64,000 nucleotides of DNA from Companilactobacillus kimchiensis (lineage in GTDB: Bacteria; Bacillota; Bacilli; Lactobacillales; Lactobacillaceae). Below, piece after piece: positions 33,306-43,396 of the stretch. A program made the position numbers and the translations under genes. The stretch covers positions 89,515 to 153,514 of the forward strand of contig NZ_JQCF01000003.1 of assembly GCF_001438805.1 (NCBI RefSeq), read 5' to 3'. Each line of letters opens with the position of its first letter. Position 1 is the first letter of the stretch. Under the pieces are notes generated by a model, which had not been told where the DNA came from, did not search any database, and was given only the letters and a program-made list of their open reading frames with translations.

Positions 33306-34034
33306 CTAGTTGCTATTCTTTTTTTCTTTGTTGATTAGGTTCATATACTTAGGAATAGCTAGCATTCTACCAATTCTTGTTGGTTCTTTAGCTAAACGGT
33401 ATAACCATTCTAAACTTAATGTTTGAAAAATCTTAGGGGCACGTTTTTTTGTTCCCGAGAAAACATCAAAACTACCACCAACTCCGATCCAAACGGCGTT
33501 TGTTCGTTCTCGATACTTATTGATGAAGAATTCTTGTTTAGGTGATCCTAAGGCAACAAAAACGATGTTAGGACGCTTTTCAGCAATCTCTTCGGCAATT
33601 ATGCCTTCATCCTTGAAATAGCCGTCATGGAACCCGACAAGCTCAATTTGAGGATAGTCTTTTTTGATTTTATCGGCACTAGCTTGAATGACTTCAGGCT
33701 TGGCACCTAGTAAATAAACTTTTAATTGTTTACGGTTTGCGGCAGTAACTAAATATTGCAACGTATCAAAACCAGTAATTCGTTCATGAATAGGAGTGCC
33801 GAGACTCTTAGCTCCCTTAATAATTCCGATTCCATCGGGGATTACATAGTCAGCATTGTTAACGATTTTCGAAAATTTAGTATCTTTTCTAGCTGCAAGA
33901 ACAATTTCAGGATTTGGTGTCACGATGAACTTATTTGCGTTATTATCTAAGTCAGCATCCAAATAATGATGGAATTGCTTGGCAGTAAAGTTATCAAACT
34001 CTGTACCTAAAATATTTACTCTATTTTTGTGCAT
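33306..34034 (-). CDS. tagA: WecG/TagA/CpsF-family glycosyltransferase
   Basis: This 242-aa GT26 enzyme in the known family transfers N-acetylmannosamine onto undecaprenyl-PP-GlcNAc, the second step of wall teichoic acid linkage-unit synthesis. It has the family motifs NILGTEFDN at the start, VTPNPEIVLAARKD (about 36-50), DYVIPDGIGI (catalytic Asp, about 64) and ALGSPKQEFFI (about 165). AAAGGAG precedes the ATG at 34034. It is transcribed divergently from the GT4 gene across 58 bases, so the two promoters must overlap. The exact sugar is assigned by family only. Confidence 0.88.
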   Translation of the reverse strand: MHKNRVNILGTEFDNFTAKQFHHYLDADLDNNANKFIVTPNPEIVLAARKDTKFSKIVNNADYVIPDGIGIIKGAKSLGTPIHERITGFDTLQYLVTAANRKQLKVYLLGAKPEVIQASADKIKKDYPQIELVGFHDGYFKDEGIIAEEIAEKRPNIVFVALGSPKQEFFINKYRERTNAVWIGVGGSFDVFSGTKKRAPKIFQTLSLEWLYRLAKEPTRIGRMLAIPKYMNLINKEKKNSN

Positions 34035-34092
34035 GGCGTTCTCCTTTAATGTATTATTATACACGAGAAAGATTAATTTGAGAGGTGTCTTA

Positions 34093-35169
34093 ATGAGGGT
34101 TTTACATATCAATGCCGGGAATGAAGACGGTGGAGCTCGTACTTATATTGTTAACCTGATGAAGGGTCAAAAAATAACTGGTGAAGAAAGTACTTTATTA
34201 ACTTTCCAGGAAGGTCCTGTATCCAAAATGGCTCGAGAGAATGGCTTGAGTGTCGCTGTAATGGAACAAAAACAGCGTTTTGATTTATCTATACTGAAGC
34301 CATTGGTTAAATATATCAATAACAATGGATTCGACATAGTTCATACCCATGGACCACGAGCTAATTATATTGTGTCACTGATCAGGAAGAAAATTAATGC
34401 CAAATGGGTTATAACGGTTCATTCTGACCCCCGTATCGACTTTTCCGGTCTTAAAGGTAAAGTTATGCTCAAATTAAACTTACATGCCTTAAAACAGGCT
34501 AATTCGCTTTTTTATATGAATCCTGATCTTGAAGATTATTTTGAATCTTTAAAGATTGATTCCGAAAATACTTTTGAAGTTTTTAATGCTATTGATTTTT
34601 CTGGTATTAATCCTAGATTTGTTCGCCAACCAACGTTTAGTCTTTTGGTAGTTGCTCGTTTGGTAGAAGTTAAGAACCATCGATTATTATTAGAGGCTTT
34701 AAGTAAAGTGAAATTCAACTATCGTTTAACTTTGGTTGGGGATGGTCCGTTAATGGATGAGCTTCGTGACTTAGTTAAAGAGCTCAATCTTAAAGATAAA
34801 GTAGACTTTGTTGGTTTTAGAGAAAATACAGGTGATTACTATCAAGAATGTGATGTTTCAGTTTTAACATCCAAATCTGAAAGTCTGCCAACAGTTTACT
34901 TGGAGTCAGCTGCCTATGGTAAACCAGTTATAGCCACTAATGTTGGTGCCACTAGCAAGGTTATCAACGACGATACTGGTTGGTTAGTTGAATCAGACAA
35001 TGAACAGGAACTGATTGCTGCTTTAAATGATGCACACTCATTATGGAAAGATGGCAATCTTGATCAAAAAGGTTTGGCCTTATATCAAGAAGTTCGTGAT
35101 AATTATTCGATCGAAGAACTTGCCCGCAAGGTTGCTGAAGGATACGAAGCGACTTTAAACGCTAATTAA
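34093..35169 (+). CDS. Glycosyltransferase family 4 protein
   Basis: This 358-aa cytoplasmic GT-B enzyme has the N-terminal acceptor-domain motif NEDGGARTYIVNLMKG, a linker, and a GT4 donor domain from about residue 175 (VVARLVEVKNHRLLLEAL), ending with the E-x7-E region SESLPTVYLESAAYGKP (about 275-292). GAGAGGTG precedes the ATG at 34093. It probably adds a sugar from a nucleotide donor to a wall polysaccharide intermediate, given the divergent tagA-like gene and the upstream polymerase-like protein. The substrate is unknown. Confidence 0.88.
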   Translation: MRVLHINAGNEDGGARTYIVNLMKGQKITGEESTLLTFQEGPVSKMARENGLSVAVMEQKQRFDLSILKPLVKYINNNGFDIVHTHGPRANYIVSLIRKKINAKWVITVHSDPRIDFSGLKGKVMLKLNLHALKQANSLFYMNPDLEDYFESLKIDSENTFEVFNAIDFSGINPRFVRQPTFSLLVVARLVEVKNHRLLLEALSKVKFNYRLTLVGDGPLMDELRDLVKELNLKDKVDFVGFRENTGDYYQECDVSVLTSKSESLPTVYLESAAYGKPVIATNVGATSKVINDDTGWLVESDNEQELIAALNDAHSLWKDGNLDQKGLALYQEVRDNYSIEELARKVAEGYEATLNAN

Positions 35170-35212
35170 GGTAAAATAGACTTGATAACATCAAATTATT
35201 AAGGGAGATATG

Positions 35213-36685
35213 ATGACTCAATTTCAAGACGAAGATTTAACCTTGCATACTGATTATTATGAATTGAATATGATGTATACATACTGGAAGAAAGGTTTGC
35301 ACAATCGTCGTGCAGTTTTTGAAGTTTATTTCAGAAGCTTACCATTTGATAATGGTTTTGCCGTTTTTGCAGGACTAGAACATGTAGTAGATTACTTGAA
35401 GAATCTAAAATTCTCAGATTCTGATATTGACTATTTGCGTGAATATGGAGAATTCGATGAAGAATTCCTACGTTGGCTAAAGGATATGCAGTTCAGTTGT
35501 ACTGTTCGTTCAGCTCTAGAGGGTGATTTGGTTTTCAATGAGGAACCAATTCTTCAAGTTGAAGGACCATTGGCGCAATGTCAGTTGATCGAAACGGCCA
35601 TTCTAAATATGGTCAATTTCCAAACTCTTATTGCTACTAAGGCTGCTCGTATCAAGACAGTTTGTGGTGATGATCCTGTTATGGAATTTGGTTCACGTCG
35701 CGCTCAAGAAATTGATGCCGCTATTTGGGGAACTCGTGCCGCTTATATTGCTGGTTTTGATGCAACAAGTAACGTTCTAGCTGGAAAATTATTCGGTATT
35801 CCTATTTCTGGAACTCATGCACATGCGTTAGTTCAAACTTATCGAAATGAATATGATGCCTTCAAGGCTTACGCTACAACTCACAAAAATTGTGTCTTCT
35901 TAGTTGATACTTATGATACTTTGAAGAGCGGTGTGCCAAGTGCCATTAAAGTTGCCCGTGAAATGGGTGATAAGATCAATTTCGAAGGTGTCAGAATTGA
36001 TTCTGGTGATATGGCATATATCTCAAAGCGCGTCAGAAAACAGCTTGATGAAGCTGGCTTCCCTAATGCTAAAATTTATGCTTCAAATGACCTGGATGAA
36101 AAAACTGTTCTTAACTTGAAGATGCAAGATGCTAAGATCGATGTTTGGGGTATTGGTACTAAGGTTATCACAGCCTTTGATCAGCCAGCATTGGGTGCTG
36201 TATATAAATTAGTCAGTATTGAAGATGCCAAAGGTAACATGATGGATACGCTGAAACTTTCTAGTAATGCAGCTAAGATATCAACTCCAGGTAAGAAACA
36301 AGTTTGGCGAATCACTAATAACAAAAAAAATGATAAATCAGAAGGGGACTATGTAACTTTCTGGAATGAAGATCCCAGAGAACATAGCTCACTTTATATG
36401 TTTCATCCACAATATACTTATATCAATAAGACGGTTGAGGACTTCCAGGCTAAACCATTGTTACACGATATTTTTACTAATGGTAAATTGGTTTATGATT
36501 TACCAAATGTAAAAGAAATTAGAAAGTATTGCGCTGATAATCTAGATTCACTGTGGGACGAATACAAACGTATTTTGAACCCGCAAGTTTATCCAGTAGA
36601 TCTTTCTTCAAAGCTATACAGTCATAAGATGAAGTATATTGAGAAGATTAGAAATGATGTAAACAACATTAGATTAGGTGACTAA
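35213..36685 (+). CDS. pncB: Nicotinate phosphoribosyltransferase
   Basis: This 490-aa enzyme converts nicotinate plus PRPP (with ATP) to nicotinate mononucleotide, the entry step of NAD salvage. Family motifs are [12 protein letters not shown] near the start, [21 protein letters not shown] (about 165-185), and [12 protein letters not shown] (about 205), which holds the catalytic histidine. The ATG at 35213 is five bases from GGGAG; the ATG at 35210 is too close. nadE follows after two bases, forming a pncB-nadE operon that covers salvage of nicotinate. Confidence 0.95.
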   Translation: MTQFQDEDLTLHTDYYELNMMYTYWKKGLHNRRAVFEVYFRSLPFDNGFAVFAGLEHVVDYLKNLKFSDSDIDYLREYGEFDEEFLRWLKDMQFSCTVRSALEGDLVFNEEPILQVEGPLAQCQLIETAILNMVNFQTLIATKAARIKTVCGDDPVMEFGSRRAQEIDAAIWGTRAAYIAGFDATSNVLAGKLFGIPISGTHAHALVQTYRNEYDAFKAYATTHKNCVFLVDTYDTLKSGVPSAIKVAREMGDKINFEGVRIDSGDMAYISKRVRKQLDEAGFPNAKIYASNDLDEKTVLNLKMQDAKIDVWGIGTKVITAFDQPALGAVYKLVSIEDAKGNMMDTLKLSSNAAKISTPGKKQVWRITNNKKNDKSEGDYVTFWNEDPREHSSLYMFHPQYTYINKTVEDFQAKPLLHDIFTNGKLVYDLPNVKEIRKYCADNLDSLWDEYKRILNPQVYPVDLSSKLYSHKMKYIEKIRNDVNNIRLGD

Positions 36686-36687
36686 AA

Positions 36688-37506
36688 ATGAGACCATTGC
36701 AAAAAGAAATTATTGAATTTGAACGGACCCAGCCAGAAATTGATCCAGAAACTGAAATAAGACGTTCAGTTGATTTTTTGAAAGACTATCTAAAACAACA
36801 TAGCTTTTTAAAAACACTGGTGTTAGGTATTTCTGGAGGACAGGATTCAACTTTAGCTGGTAAATTGTCTGAAATGGCAATGACAGAATTACGTACGGAA
36901 ACTGGTGATAATGGTTATCAATTTATTGCCGTCCGTCTACCTTATGGAGAACAGGCTGATGAATCAGATTGTATGCAGGCAATTGATTGGATGCAAGCTG
37001 ATAAGATTGTTCGTGTAAATATCAAAGATAGTGTTGATGCAATTGTAAAAGCCGTTGAAAATAATGGCTTAACCATTTCAGATTTTAATAAGGGTAATAT
37101 CAAGGCTCGGACAAGAATGATTGCTCAGTATGCCATTGCAGGTGATAATCAGGGTGTTGTGGTTGGAACTGATCACGCAGCTGAAAATATTACCGGATTC
37201 TATACAAAGTTTGGTGATGGGGCTGCTGATGTAACGCCGTTATTCCGCTTGGATAAACGCCAAGGAAAGGCAATGCTGGCCAAACTTGAGGCACCTAAAA
37301 ATCTTTATGAAAAAATTCCTACAGCTGATTTGGAGGAAGATCGTCCAAGTCTTCCTGACGAGAAAGCTCTGGGAGTATCATATAAAGATATTGATGATTA
37401 TTTAGAGGGTCATGATATCAAGCCTGAAAATGCTGAAATAATTGAGAATTGGTATAAGAAGACAGCCCACAAACGTCGTTCCCCTTATACAGTATTTGAC
37501 AAATAA
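36688..37506 (+). CDS. nadE: Ammonia-dependent NAD synthetase
   Basis: This 272-aa enzyme amidates deamido-NAD to NAD using ATP and ammonia. The PP-loop [16 protein letters not shown] (about 48-63) and the region [22 protein letters not shown] (about 160-180) are diagnostic; no glutaminase domain is present. AGGTGA inside the end of pncB serves its ATG, so translation is coupled. With pncB it supplies the last steps of the nicotinate route; nadD is not in the window. Confidence 0.96.
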   Translation: MRPLQKEIIEFERTQPEIDPETEIRRSVDFLKDYLKQHSFLKTLVLGISGGQDSTLAGKLSEMAMTELRTETGDNGYQFIAVRLPYGEQADESDCMQAIDWMQADKIVRVNIKDSVDAIVKAVENNGLTISDFNKGNIKARTRMIAQYAIAGDNQGVVVGTDHAAENITGFYTKFGDGAADVTPLFRLDKRQGKAMLAKLEAPKNLYEKIPTADLEEDRPSLPDEKALGVSYKDIDDYLEGHDIKPENAEIIENWYKKTAHKRRSPYTVFDK

Positions 37507-37516
37507 TTCGTATTTG

Positions 37517-37548
37517 GACATTCAAATTTTTTGAATGTCTTTTTTTTT
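37517..37548 (+). terminator. Terminator after nadE
   Basis: GACATTCAA and TTGAATGTC form a 9-bp stem followed by nine T. Confidence 0.9.
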
Positions 37549-37603
37549 ACAAAATGTCGTATGTTAGAATGAACTTGTAATCTTTTAAAAGAGGTGTTTA
37601 ACA

Positions 37604-38779
37604 GTGAAAAGTGATTTAATCTCCCTTATGAAACCATCTGTTGTTGCAATTAAGCAACAGGAGATATTTAAGTTCAATGCACGGGCTAAAAGTATTCCGG
37701 GTGCGGTCAATATGACTGTTGGAGAACCTAATTTCCATACCCCTGAACACATCAAGCAAGCTGCCATCAGAGCAATTGAGAACAATCATACACACTACAC
37801 AGTTCCTGAAGGTAACCATGAACTTTTGAGTGCCGTTGCAAATTATTTACATGATAAATATGATTTGAACTATGATCCCAAGACACAGATAGTTGCTACA
37901 ACTGGTGTTACGGAAGGTGTTTTCTCTGCTTTCAATGCAATTTTGCAGGACGGAGATGAGGTTTTAATTCCTTCACCAGCGTTTACGATCTATGGACCAG
38001 ATGCTGATTTTAATGGTGCTGCACCAGTATATTTGGATACATCAAAGACCAACTTTAAAGTTACGCCAGAGATGTTAGCAGAGGCTATCAGAACTAATCC
38101 ACGTATTAAAATCTTTTTATTGAATTTCCCTAGCAATCCTACTGGTGTTAGTTATACCGGAGCAGAATTGGAAGCTTTAGCAAATGTTTTGAGGAAACAT
38201 GACATTTTTGTTATCAGTGACGAAATTTATAGTGAATTAACTTATAATTTTAAGCATGTTTCTTTTGGTAATATTTTACCTGAACAAACGATTCTTATGA
38301 ACGGATTATCTAAATCACATGCGATGACTGGTTGGCGTTTTGGTGTTGTCTGCGGACCAGCGGCAGTTATTTCTCAGATCAATAAGATCCATGAGCTGGC
38401 TACGACATCAATTACATCCATTACTCAATATGCTGCACTTGAGGCATATACGAATGGTTATGATGACCCAGCGATAATGAGAGAGCAATATCAATCACGA
38501 CGTGATGCTTTATATGAAGGACTTAAGGAGATGGGCTTTGATTGTCCAACCCCTGATGGAGCCTTTTACCTGTTTGCTAAAATTCCAGAAGGATTTGAAC
38601 AAGATGATGTCAAATTTGCTAATGAGTTATTAGAGGAAGAACATCTAGCAATTTTACCTGGTAGTTTCTTCGGCATCGGTGGTGAAGGACATTTAAGATT
38701 CAGTTACGCTGCCAGCATGGAGAATATCGCTAAATGTCTGTCAAAACTTAGTCTCTTTCTAAAGAACCATAAAAATTAG
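37604..38779 (+). CDS. PLP-dependent class I/II aminotransferase
   Basis: This 391-aa fold-type I aminotransferase has the N-terminal MTVGEPNFHTPEHI motif, the NFPSNPTGVSYT loop (about 168-180), the aspartate in DEIYSELTY, and the PLP lysine in NGLSKSHAMTGWRFG (about 233). Closest family types in lactobacilli act on aromatic amino acids, aspartate or acetyl-diaminopimelate (AraT/PatA-like); the sequence alone does not separate these. GAGGTG with suitable spacing supports the GTG start. It begins an operon that continues into two glycosyltransferase genes. Confidence 0.88.
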   Translation: MKSDLISLMKPSVVAIKQQEIFKFNARAKSIPGAVNMTVGEPNFHTPEHIKQAAIRAIENNHTHYTVPEGNHELLSAVANYLHDKYDLNYDPKTQIVATTGVTEGVFSAFNAILQDGDEVLIPSPAFTIYGPDADFNGAAPVYLDTSKTNFKVTPEMLAEAIRTNPRIKIFLLNFPSNPTGVSYTGAELEALANVLRKHDIFVISDEIYSELTYNFKHVSFGNILPEQTILMNGLSKSHAMTGWRFGVVCGPAAVISQINKIHELATTSITSITQYAALEAYTNGYDDPAIMREQYQSRRDALYEGLKEMGFDCPTPDGAFYLFAKIPEGFEQDDVKFANELLEEEHLAILPGSFFGIGGEGHLRFSYAASMENIAKCLSKLSLFLKNHKN

Positions 38780-38797
38780 CAGACGTGAAGGAGTAAC

Positions 38798-40252
38798 ATG
38801 CTAAGTAAATTTCAAAGTGTCATCAGTAAATTAATTATTGCCTGTCTTGTGATCTTTACGTCTGTAGTTTTAATACAGATGGTACAATTTTACACAGTTA
38901 ATTATTTAAAGATAGAACCAGTATTAGCCATACTGGTTTTTCTTTGTGCAATTATTTTTGTATTAGGAATTGGCTATTTTTTGTATCAGATTCGGGACAA
39001 TGATCCGAATTTGAACCATTTGATTTTGATCAGTCTGTTGCTGGTATTCGCGATTGTAGCAATTATTTGGTTGAAGTTAGTTCCATCAACCCAAGTCAGT
39101 GACTTCAAAGCTTTTTGGAGAACGGCGCCAAAAGCTTTAGCTGGAAAAGAAATTTTCACTTATGATAATGATTATTTTGCCAAATGGGCTTATCAGACAG
39201 GATTTTTGGTTTACGTTATGACGGTGGTGAAGATCTTTGGTCATCATATTATGGCACTGCAATTGCTAAATGTTGTCTATCAAGTTTTGATTTTATATTT
39301 AACATATTTATTATCGATGCAAATTTTTAATAAAGTTAAGTTGGCGCGTTTGACGGTCTTCGTCTTGATGATTGATCTGGATTGGTTTGCTCTAAACAGT
39401 CAGGCTGATAATCAATATCTCGGGATGATGTTGTTTTTACTAACCTTTTATCTCTTGATGCAAGATAAATATTGGACTTATGTGATGGCCGGAGTAACAC
39501 TAGCAATTGGAAGTATTGTGCGACCAATTGGACCAGTGATTATTGCAGGGATTGTGGTCTATGCTTTGCTTTATCTGTTCATTACTAAAGGTAAACTTAA
39601 TTTTGCCGGTATCGGTAAAATATTGATTACGTTGATAATTTATCAAATTATTTTTTCGGCCTCCGGAATGGCAATCAAAAATTCTGGTTTAAATTCATAT
39701 GGTTTGACTAATCGTGATTCAGAATGGAAATTTGTTGTAGGTTTGGACGCTAATTCCAGTGGTTCCTACGATCAACAGATGGTCAACCGCTTTGATCTTA
39801 AAGATAGTCGCTCTAAGATGAGTACGAAAGAGCACGAGATAATTCATGAGAATATTAGTAATTTAAATGCTACTCATGGTTGGTTCAATTTATTTTGGAA
39901 TAAGAATGCAACCATGTGGGCCGGTCGTTCGACTGCAATTGATTTCACAGGTTTTGAGACCAAACATTCTCTGAAGGTAAGCAACTTTGCCAAATTGTTA
40001 GGCTATATGGGAACAATTATGTTAATTATTTTCTCATGGATTGGTTCAGTGAAACTATTGAAAAATAAAACCGATAATAAGTTGTTTTTATTGATTTTAC
40101 CAATGCTAGCGTATGCCGTTGTACAATTGTTGATTGAAGTTCAGGGACGTTATCGTCTGGAATTTTTGCCCATCATTGCAATTTTAGGTGGTTTAGGATT
40201 ATACAGTATTTTTGAATGGGCTAGATTAAAATGGGAGAAAACAGATGTCTGA
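38798..40252 (+). CDS. GT-C-type membrane glycosyltransferase (GT39-like)
   Basis: This 484-aa protein has about 11-12 membrane helices. A first external loop carries SDFKAFWRTAPKALAGKEIF (about 98-118), with an acidic residue at the usual GT-C catalytic position, and one large soluble loop lies around residues 290-390. AAGGAG precedes the ATG. Its 3' end overlaps the next gene by eight bases; that gene is a GtrB-like enzyme making undecaprenyl-phosphate sugar, a typical donor for GT-C enzymes. The pair probably decorates a wall polymer. The target is unknown. Confidence 0.75.
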   Translation: MLSKFQSVISKLIIACLVIFTSVVLIQMVQFYTVNYLKIEPVLAILVFLCAIIFVLGIGYFLYQIRDNDPNLNHLILISLLLVFAIVAIIWLKLVPSTQVSDFKAFWRTAPKALAGKEIFTYDNDYFAKWAYQTGFLVYVMTVVKIFGHHIMALQLLNVVYQVLILYLTYLLSMQIFNKVKLARLTVFVLMIDLDWFALNSQADNQYLGMMLFLLTFYLLMQDKYWTYVMAGVTLAIGSIVRPIGPVIIAGIVVYALLYLFITKGKLNFAGIGKILITLIIYQIIFSASGMAIKNSGLNSYGLTNRDSEWKFVVGLDANSSGSYDQQMVNRFDLKDSRSKMSTKEHEIIHENISNLNATHGWFNLFWNKNATMWAGRSTAIDFTGFETKHSLKVSNFAKLLGYMGTIMLIIFSWIGSVKLLKNKTDNKLFLLILPMLAYAVVQLLIEVQGRYRLEFLPIIAILGGLGLYSIFEWARLKWEKTDV

Positions 40253-41225
40253 TTTATTTAAATTAAGTATCGTCGTTCCATGTTATAATGAAGAAGAAGT
40301 CCTACATGAAACGACCAAACAATTGACTGGAATCGTTGATGAACTGATCAAGACTAAGAAGATTTCTGAAACTAGTAAGATCGTCTATGTGGATGATGGT
40401 AGTAAAGATAAAACGTGGCAATTAATTACCGAGTTTTCCCAGTCATACACCGTAGTATCAGGGGTTAAACTGAGTCGTAATTTTGGACATCAAGGTGCAC
40501 TGTTGGCTGGCGTAACTTCAGCTTCTAAGGATTCTGATGCCGTTATAACGATAGATGCCGATTTACAAGATGATGTAAATGCCATTCCTAAAATGGTAGA
40601 TGAGTATCTCAAAGGTGCCGAGGTCGTTTATGGAGTCAGAAATAATAGGGATACTGATACAGCTTTTAAACGTGGAACGGCAGAACTGTTTTATAAATTT
40701 ATGGGCTTTTTAGGTGTTAAATTGGTACCTGATTCTGCTGATTATCGGCTATTGAGTCAACGAGCTTGTGAAGTTCTCTTGAGTTATCGTGAACGTAATT
40801 TATTTTTACGTGGAATTGTTCCGTTAGTTGGATTTAAATCGGCTAAAGTATATTACGCAAGAAAAGAACGTTTTGCAGGTGAATCCAAGTATCCTTTACG
40901 CAAGATGGTAAAGTTTGCTATGGATGGAATTACGTCATTTTCAATTGTTCCTATTAAATTAATTATGGGATTAGGATTTTTTATTGTTTTAATTAGTATT
41001 TTATTGTTGATTTATAGTTTTGTTCAAAAAATCAATGGGAATGTTGTGGATGGTTGGTCGTCACTAATGATATCCATTTGGGCACTTGGTGGTGTACAAT
41101 TAATTAGTATTAGTGTGATTGGTGAATACGTTGGGAAAATTTTCAGCGAAGTCAAACAACGCCCTAGATTTACCATTGAAAAAGATATTTATACTGAAAA
41201 AACACAAGAAGAAAATAAGAGGTAA
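40245..41225 (+). CDS. GtrB-like family 2 glycosyltransferase (polyprenyl-phosphate sugar synthase)
   Basis: This 326-aa protein has a cytoplasmic GT-A domain (IVVPCYNEEEVLHE at the start, IVYVDDGSKDKTW, ITIDADLQDDVN with the metal-binding acidic motif) and two C-terminal membrane helices (LIMGLGFFIVLISILLLIY; SLMISIWALGGVQLISI). This is the architecture of GtrB/CsbB/DPM1 enzymes, which load a sugar onto undecaprenyl phosphate. It overlaps the GT-C gene by eight bases. A flippase such as GtcA is not seen next to it. Confidence 0.88.
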   Translation: MSDLFKLSIVVPCYNEEEVLHETTKQLTGIVDELIKTKKISETSKIVYVDDGSKDKTWQLITEFSQSYTVVSGVKLSRNFGHQGALLAGVTSASKDSDAVITIDADLQDDVNAIPKMVDEYLKGAEVVYGVRNNRDTDTAFKRGTAELFYKFMGFLGVKLVPDSADYRLLSQRACEVLLSYRERNLFLRGIVPLVGFKSAKVYYARKERFAGESKYPLRKMVKFAMDGITSFSIVPIKLIMGLGFFIVLISILLLIYSFVQKINGNVVDGWSSLMISIWALGGVQLISISVIGEYVGKIFSEVKQRPRFTIEKDIYTEKTQEENKR

Positions 41226-41230
41226 TTATT

Positions 41231-41665
41231 ATGAATGCCGCACAAAAAAAGGCTATGCAATATGGTCAATTGATTAACAATACTGTTCAATCAATTCAAG
41301 AAGAACAAGATAAGTTGAACCCAGAATTCGAAAAATTACGTGATGCACTTGATCGTAGTAAGGTTGATAAGTTGGATGACGTGGCTTATACAAAAATCCA
41401 AAAAGATTTCACAACTGGAACAAGTAACTATCAAGATGTTTTAGCTAAACTTGAAAAGGGTAAGGCACCCGCAAGATTGATGGGAACACATATTTCGCTA
41501 GTTTCAGCTTTCAAAAACTACGTGGCTGGTTGTACTGAAATGACTGCAAGTATTGGTGATGATAAAAAGGTTGATCGTCAAGCTTTCGATGCAGCTGAAA
41601 AGAAACAGGACGAATATATGGATAAATTTTCAAAATTGATCCAAAAGTTGACTGACTTAGCTTAA
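41231..41665 (+). CDS. Small helical cytoplasmic protein of unknown function
   Basis: This 144-aa Lys-, Asp- and Gln-rich, apparently all-helical protein has no signal peptide or membrane segment. Heptad-like stretches (QSIQEEQDKLNPEFEKLRDAL; AAEKKQDEYMDKFSKLIQKL) suggest a helical bundle or coiled coil. GAGGTAAT precedes the ATG. The gene lies five bases after the GtrB-like gene and one base before the SprT-like gene, so it is part of the operon. I do not recognise its family. Confidence 0.7.
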   Translation: MNAAQKKAMQYGQLINNTVQSIQEEQDKLNPEFEKLRDALDRSKVDKLDDVAYTKIQKDFTTGTSNYQDVLAKLEKGKAPARLMGTHISLVSAFKNYVAGCTEMTASIGDDKKVDRQAFDAAEKKQDEYMDKFSKLIQKLTDLA

Positions 41666-41666
41666 G

Positions 41667-42131
41667 ATGACTGATCAAGAGTTAACGGAGCTAATAAAAA
41701 AGGTTTCCCAAGAATATTTTGGGAAGCCTTTTATTCACCAGGCGTATTTTAATGCACGGTTAAAAACCACTGGTGGACGTTTTCATTTAAATGATCGACA
41801 TATTGATATTAATCCCAAAATTTATCAGCAGTTTGGATATGAAATGCTTGTGGGCGTTATTAAACATGAATTATGTCATTATCATTTATATAATGATGGT
41901 CTACCTGCACAGCATAGAGATCGAACTTTTAAGGTTTTATTGCAACAAGTCGGAGGGCTACGTTATTCGCCGATAAGAAGTAACGTGAAAAATAAGACCT
42001 ACCATATTTATGAATGTAGTAATTGTCAGACAATTTACCGGCGAGTTAAGCGAATTAACACTAAACGTTACGTTTGTGGTAAATGCCACGGCAAATTGAG
42101 GTATGTTAAAGATATATCCATTTCAGCTTGA
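41667..42131 (+). CDS. SprT-like zinc protein
   Basis: This 154-aa SprT-family protein has the metallopeptidase-type motif KHELCHYHLYND (about 67-78), a third ligand region after AQHRD, and a C-terminal zinc ribbon (YECSNCQTIYRR and YVCGKCHGKL, about 112-147). SprT proteins are putative DNA-protein crosslink or repair proteases in other organisms; the bacterial role is unclear. It has no good ribosome site and starts one base after the preceding stop, so translation is probably coupled. The tRNA-Leu promoter begins inside its last codons. Confidence 0.85.
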   Translation: MTDQELTELIKKVSQEYFGKPFIHQAYFNARLKTTGGRFHLNDRHIDINPKIYQQFGYEMLVGVIKHELCHYHLYNDGLPAQHRDRTFKVLLQQVGGLRYSPIRSNVKNKTYHIYECSNCQTIYRRVKRINTKRYVCGKCHGKLRYVKDISISA

Positions 42132-42156
42132 TAATTTTTTGAGTTATGTGTATAGT
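42128..42156 (+). promoter_or_regulatory. Promoter of tRNA-Leu
   Basis: TTGATA and TATAGT are separated by 17 bases. The -35 box overlaps the SprT-like stop codon region. Confidence 0.7.
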
Positions 42157-42167
42157 AATAAGTGCAT

Positions 42168-42253
42168 GCGGGTATGGCGGAACTGGCAGACGCGCAAGAC
42201 TAAGGATCTTGTGGAGGGTTTCCTCCGTGGAAGTTCGAATCTTCTTACCCGCA
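42168..42253 (+). tRNA. tRNA-Leu (AAG)
   Basis: This is an 86-nt class II tRNA with acceptor GCGGGTA/TACCCGC, anticodon stem CAAGA/TCTTG with loop CTAAGGA giving AAG (A34 presumably modified to inosine), a long variable arm and discriminator A. Confidence 0.93.
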
Positions 42254-42428
42254 TCACTAAAGTAGTTGGACATTTGTTCAGCTGCTTTTTTTTGTGCCTC
42301 AGTCATTATTAATAAAAAAATATATGTATTTTGTATTAATTATTTATTATAAAAATGCATACATATATTAATGTGGTGGTATAGTATTATTGATAAATGT
42401 CATAACGATAGATAGGAGTGTGTTGCCA

Positions 42429-43268
42429 TTGTTTCTTGGATCTATTATTTATAATAAAAGACGAGAAATGAATTTGACTCAGATTGAGTTAGCCAATGAT
42501 ATTTGTACTCAAAATACTATTAGTAAAATCGAAAAGCATAATACCGCACCAACAGTGAATATTTTAATCAAGATTTGTTTGAAGCTAGATTTAACATTAA
42601 ATGATATTTTTAGTGATTTTTCAAATGGATCATCTGCCAAAGATGAAAGTATTCTAGATGCGATTGAGCATGATGTTCTACTAAAGAGTATTGCTGAAGT
42701 AGAAGATAGATTGTCAACGTTGAAGGGAAAATTAACCGACAATGACATGAAACAGTATGAATTAATTAAGGGTGCAATGGATTATTTGAAAGGTGATTTT
42801 GATGTCTCACTGTTTAACTTGGATAAAGTTTTACAGTATACTAAGTCTGCTAATGATGATATTTATACATTGTTATCATATTTGTTCAAGGGACTCAATT
42901 ACTTGGGACAATCACATAATGATCGTGCCCAATATTACTTCCAAATGATCAATGACTCAGTCGACGAAGATTCTAAAATCCCTAATGCAAATGATTTAGA
43001 AGTTCTATTTATTTGTAAAACCCTTGCTGAATCTTTTAATAGCATGAAGTTGTATAAGAGGTCATATGATTTCAGCCAATGTGGTTTAAGATTTGCTCAA
43101 AAAAGAAATACTTCTTATTTCTTGGATGAACTTAATCTATCGGCTGCAGTTTCAATTAAAGATGATGTTGAGAAAAAATCAGAATATCAGGATTATTATA
43201 ATTTAGCTTATTATTTGGCTAAAGCTAATAAAAACGAAACTCTGTTAGATAGCATGGATAAAAATTAA
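42429..43268 (+). CDS. Rgg/PlcR-like XRE regulator with helical repeat domain
   Basis: This protein of about 279 aa has an N-terminal XRE helix-turn-helix (IIYNKRREMNLTQIELANDICTQ, residues 5-60) and a TPR-like C-terminal domain typical of peptide-responsive Rgg/PlcR regulators. No ATG precedes the HTH. AGGAG at 42414-42418 best serves the TTG at 42429 (ten bases) or the TTG at 42423 (four). It directly precedes four SLAP-domain secreted protein genes and may control them. I see no adjacent short hydrophobic pheromone gene. Confidence 0.75.
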   Translation: MFLGSIIYNKRREMNLTQIELANDICTQNTISKIEKHNTAPTVNILIKICLKLDLTLNDIFSDFSNGSSAKDESILDAIEHDVLLKSIAEVEDRLSTLKGKLTDNDMKQYELIKGAMDYLKGDFDVSLFNLDKVLQYTKSANDDIYTLLSYLFKGLNYLGQSHNDRAQYYFQMINDSVDEDSKIPNANDLEVLFICKTLAESFNSMKLYKRSYDFSQCGLRFAQKRNTSYFLDELNLSAAVSIKDDVEKKSEYQDYYNLAYYLAKANKNETLLDSMDKN

Positions 43269-43269
43269 T

Positions 43270-43308
43270 AAAAAAATCATCAGATATGTCATCTGATGAT
43301 TTTTTTTA
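43270..43308 (+). terminator. Terminator after the Rgg-like gene
   Basis: ATCATCAGAT and ATCTGATGAT form a 10-bp stem followed by T8. Confidence 0.9.
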
Positions 43309-43332
43309 TAATTATATGAATGGGCAGTAAAA

Positions 43333-43361
43333 TTGTTGTACTTGTTTAAACATATTATACT
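43333..43361 (+). promoter_or_regulatory. Promoter of the first SLAP gene
   Basis: TTGTTG and TATACT are 17 bases apart. The spacer contains the palindrome TGTTTAAACA (43343-43352), also present in the promoter-like blocks of both copies of the duplicated element near 19.5-20 kb. Confidence 0.55.
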
Positions 43362-43396
43362 TTAAATAGTCTAAGGAGACTAAGGAAGTATAAAAA

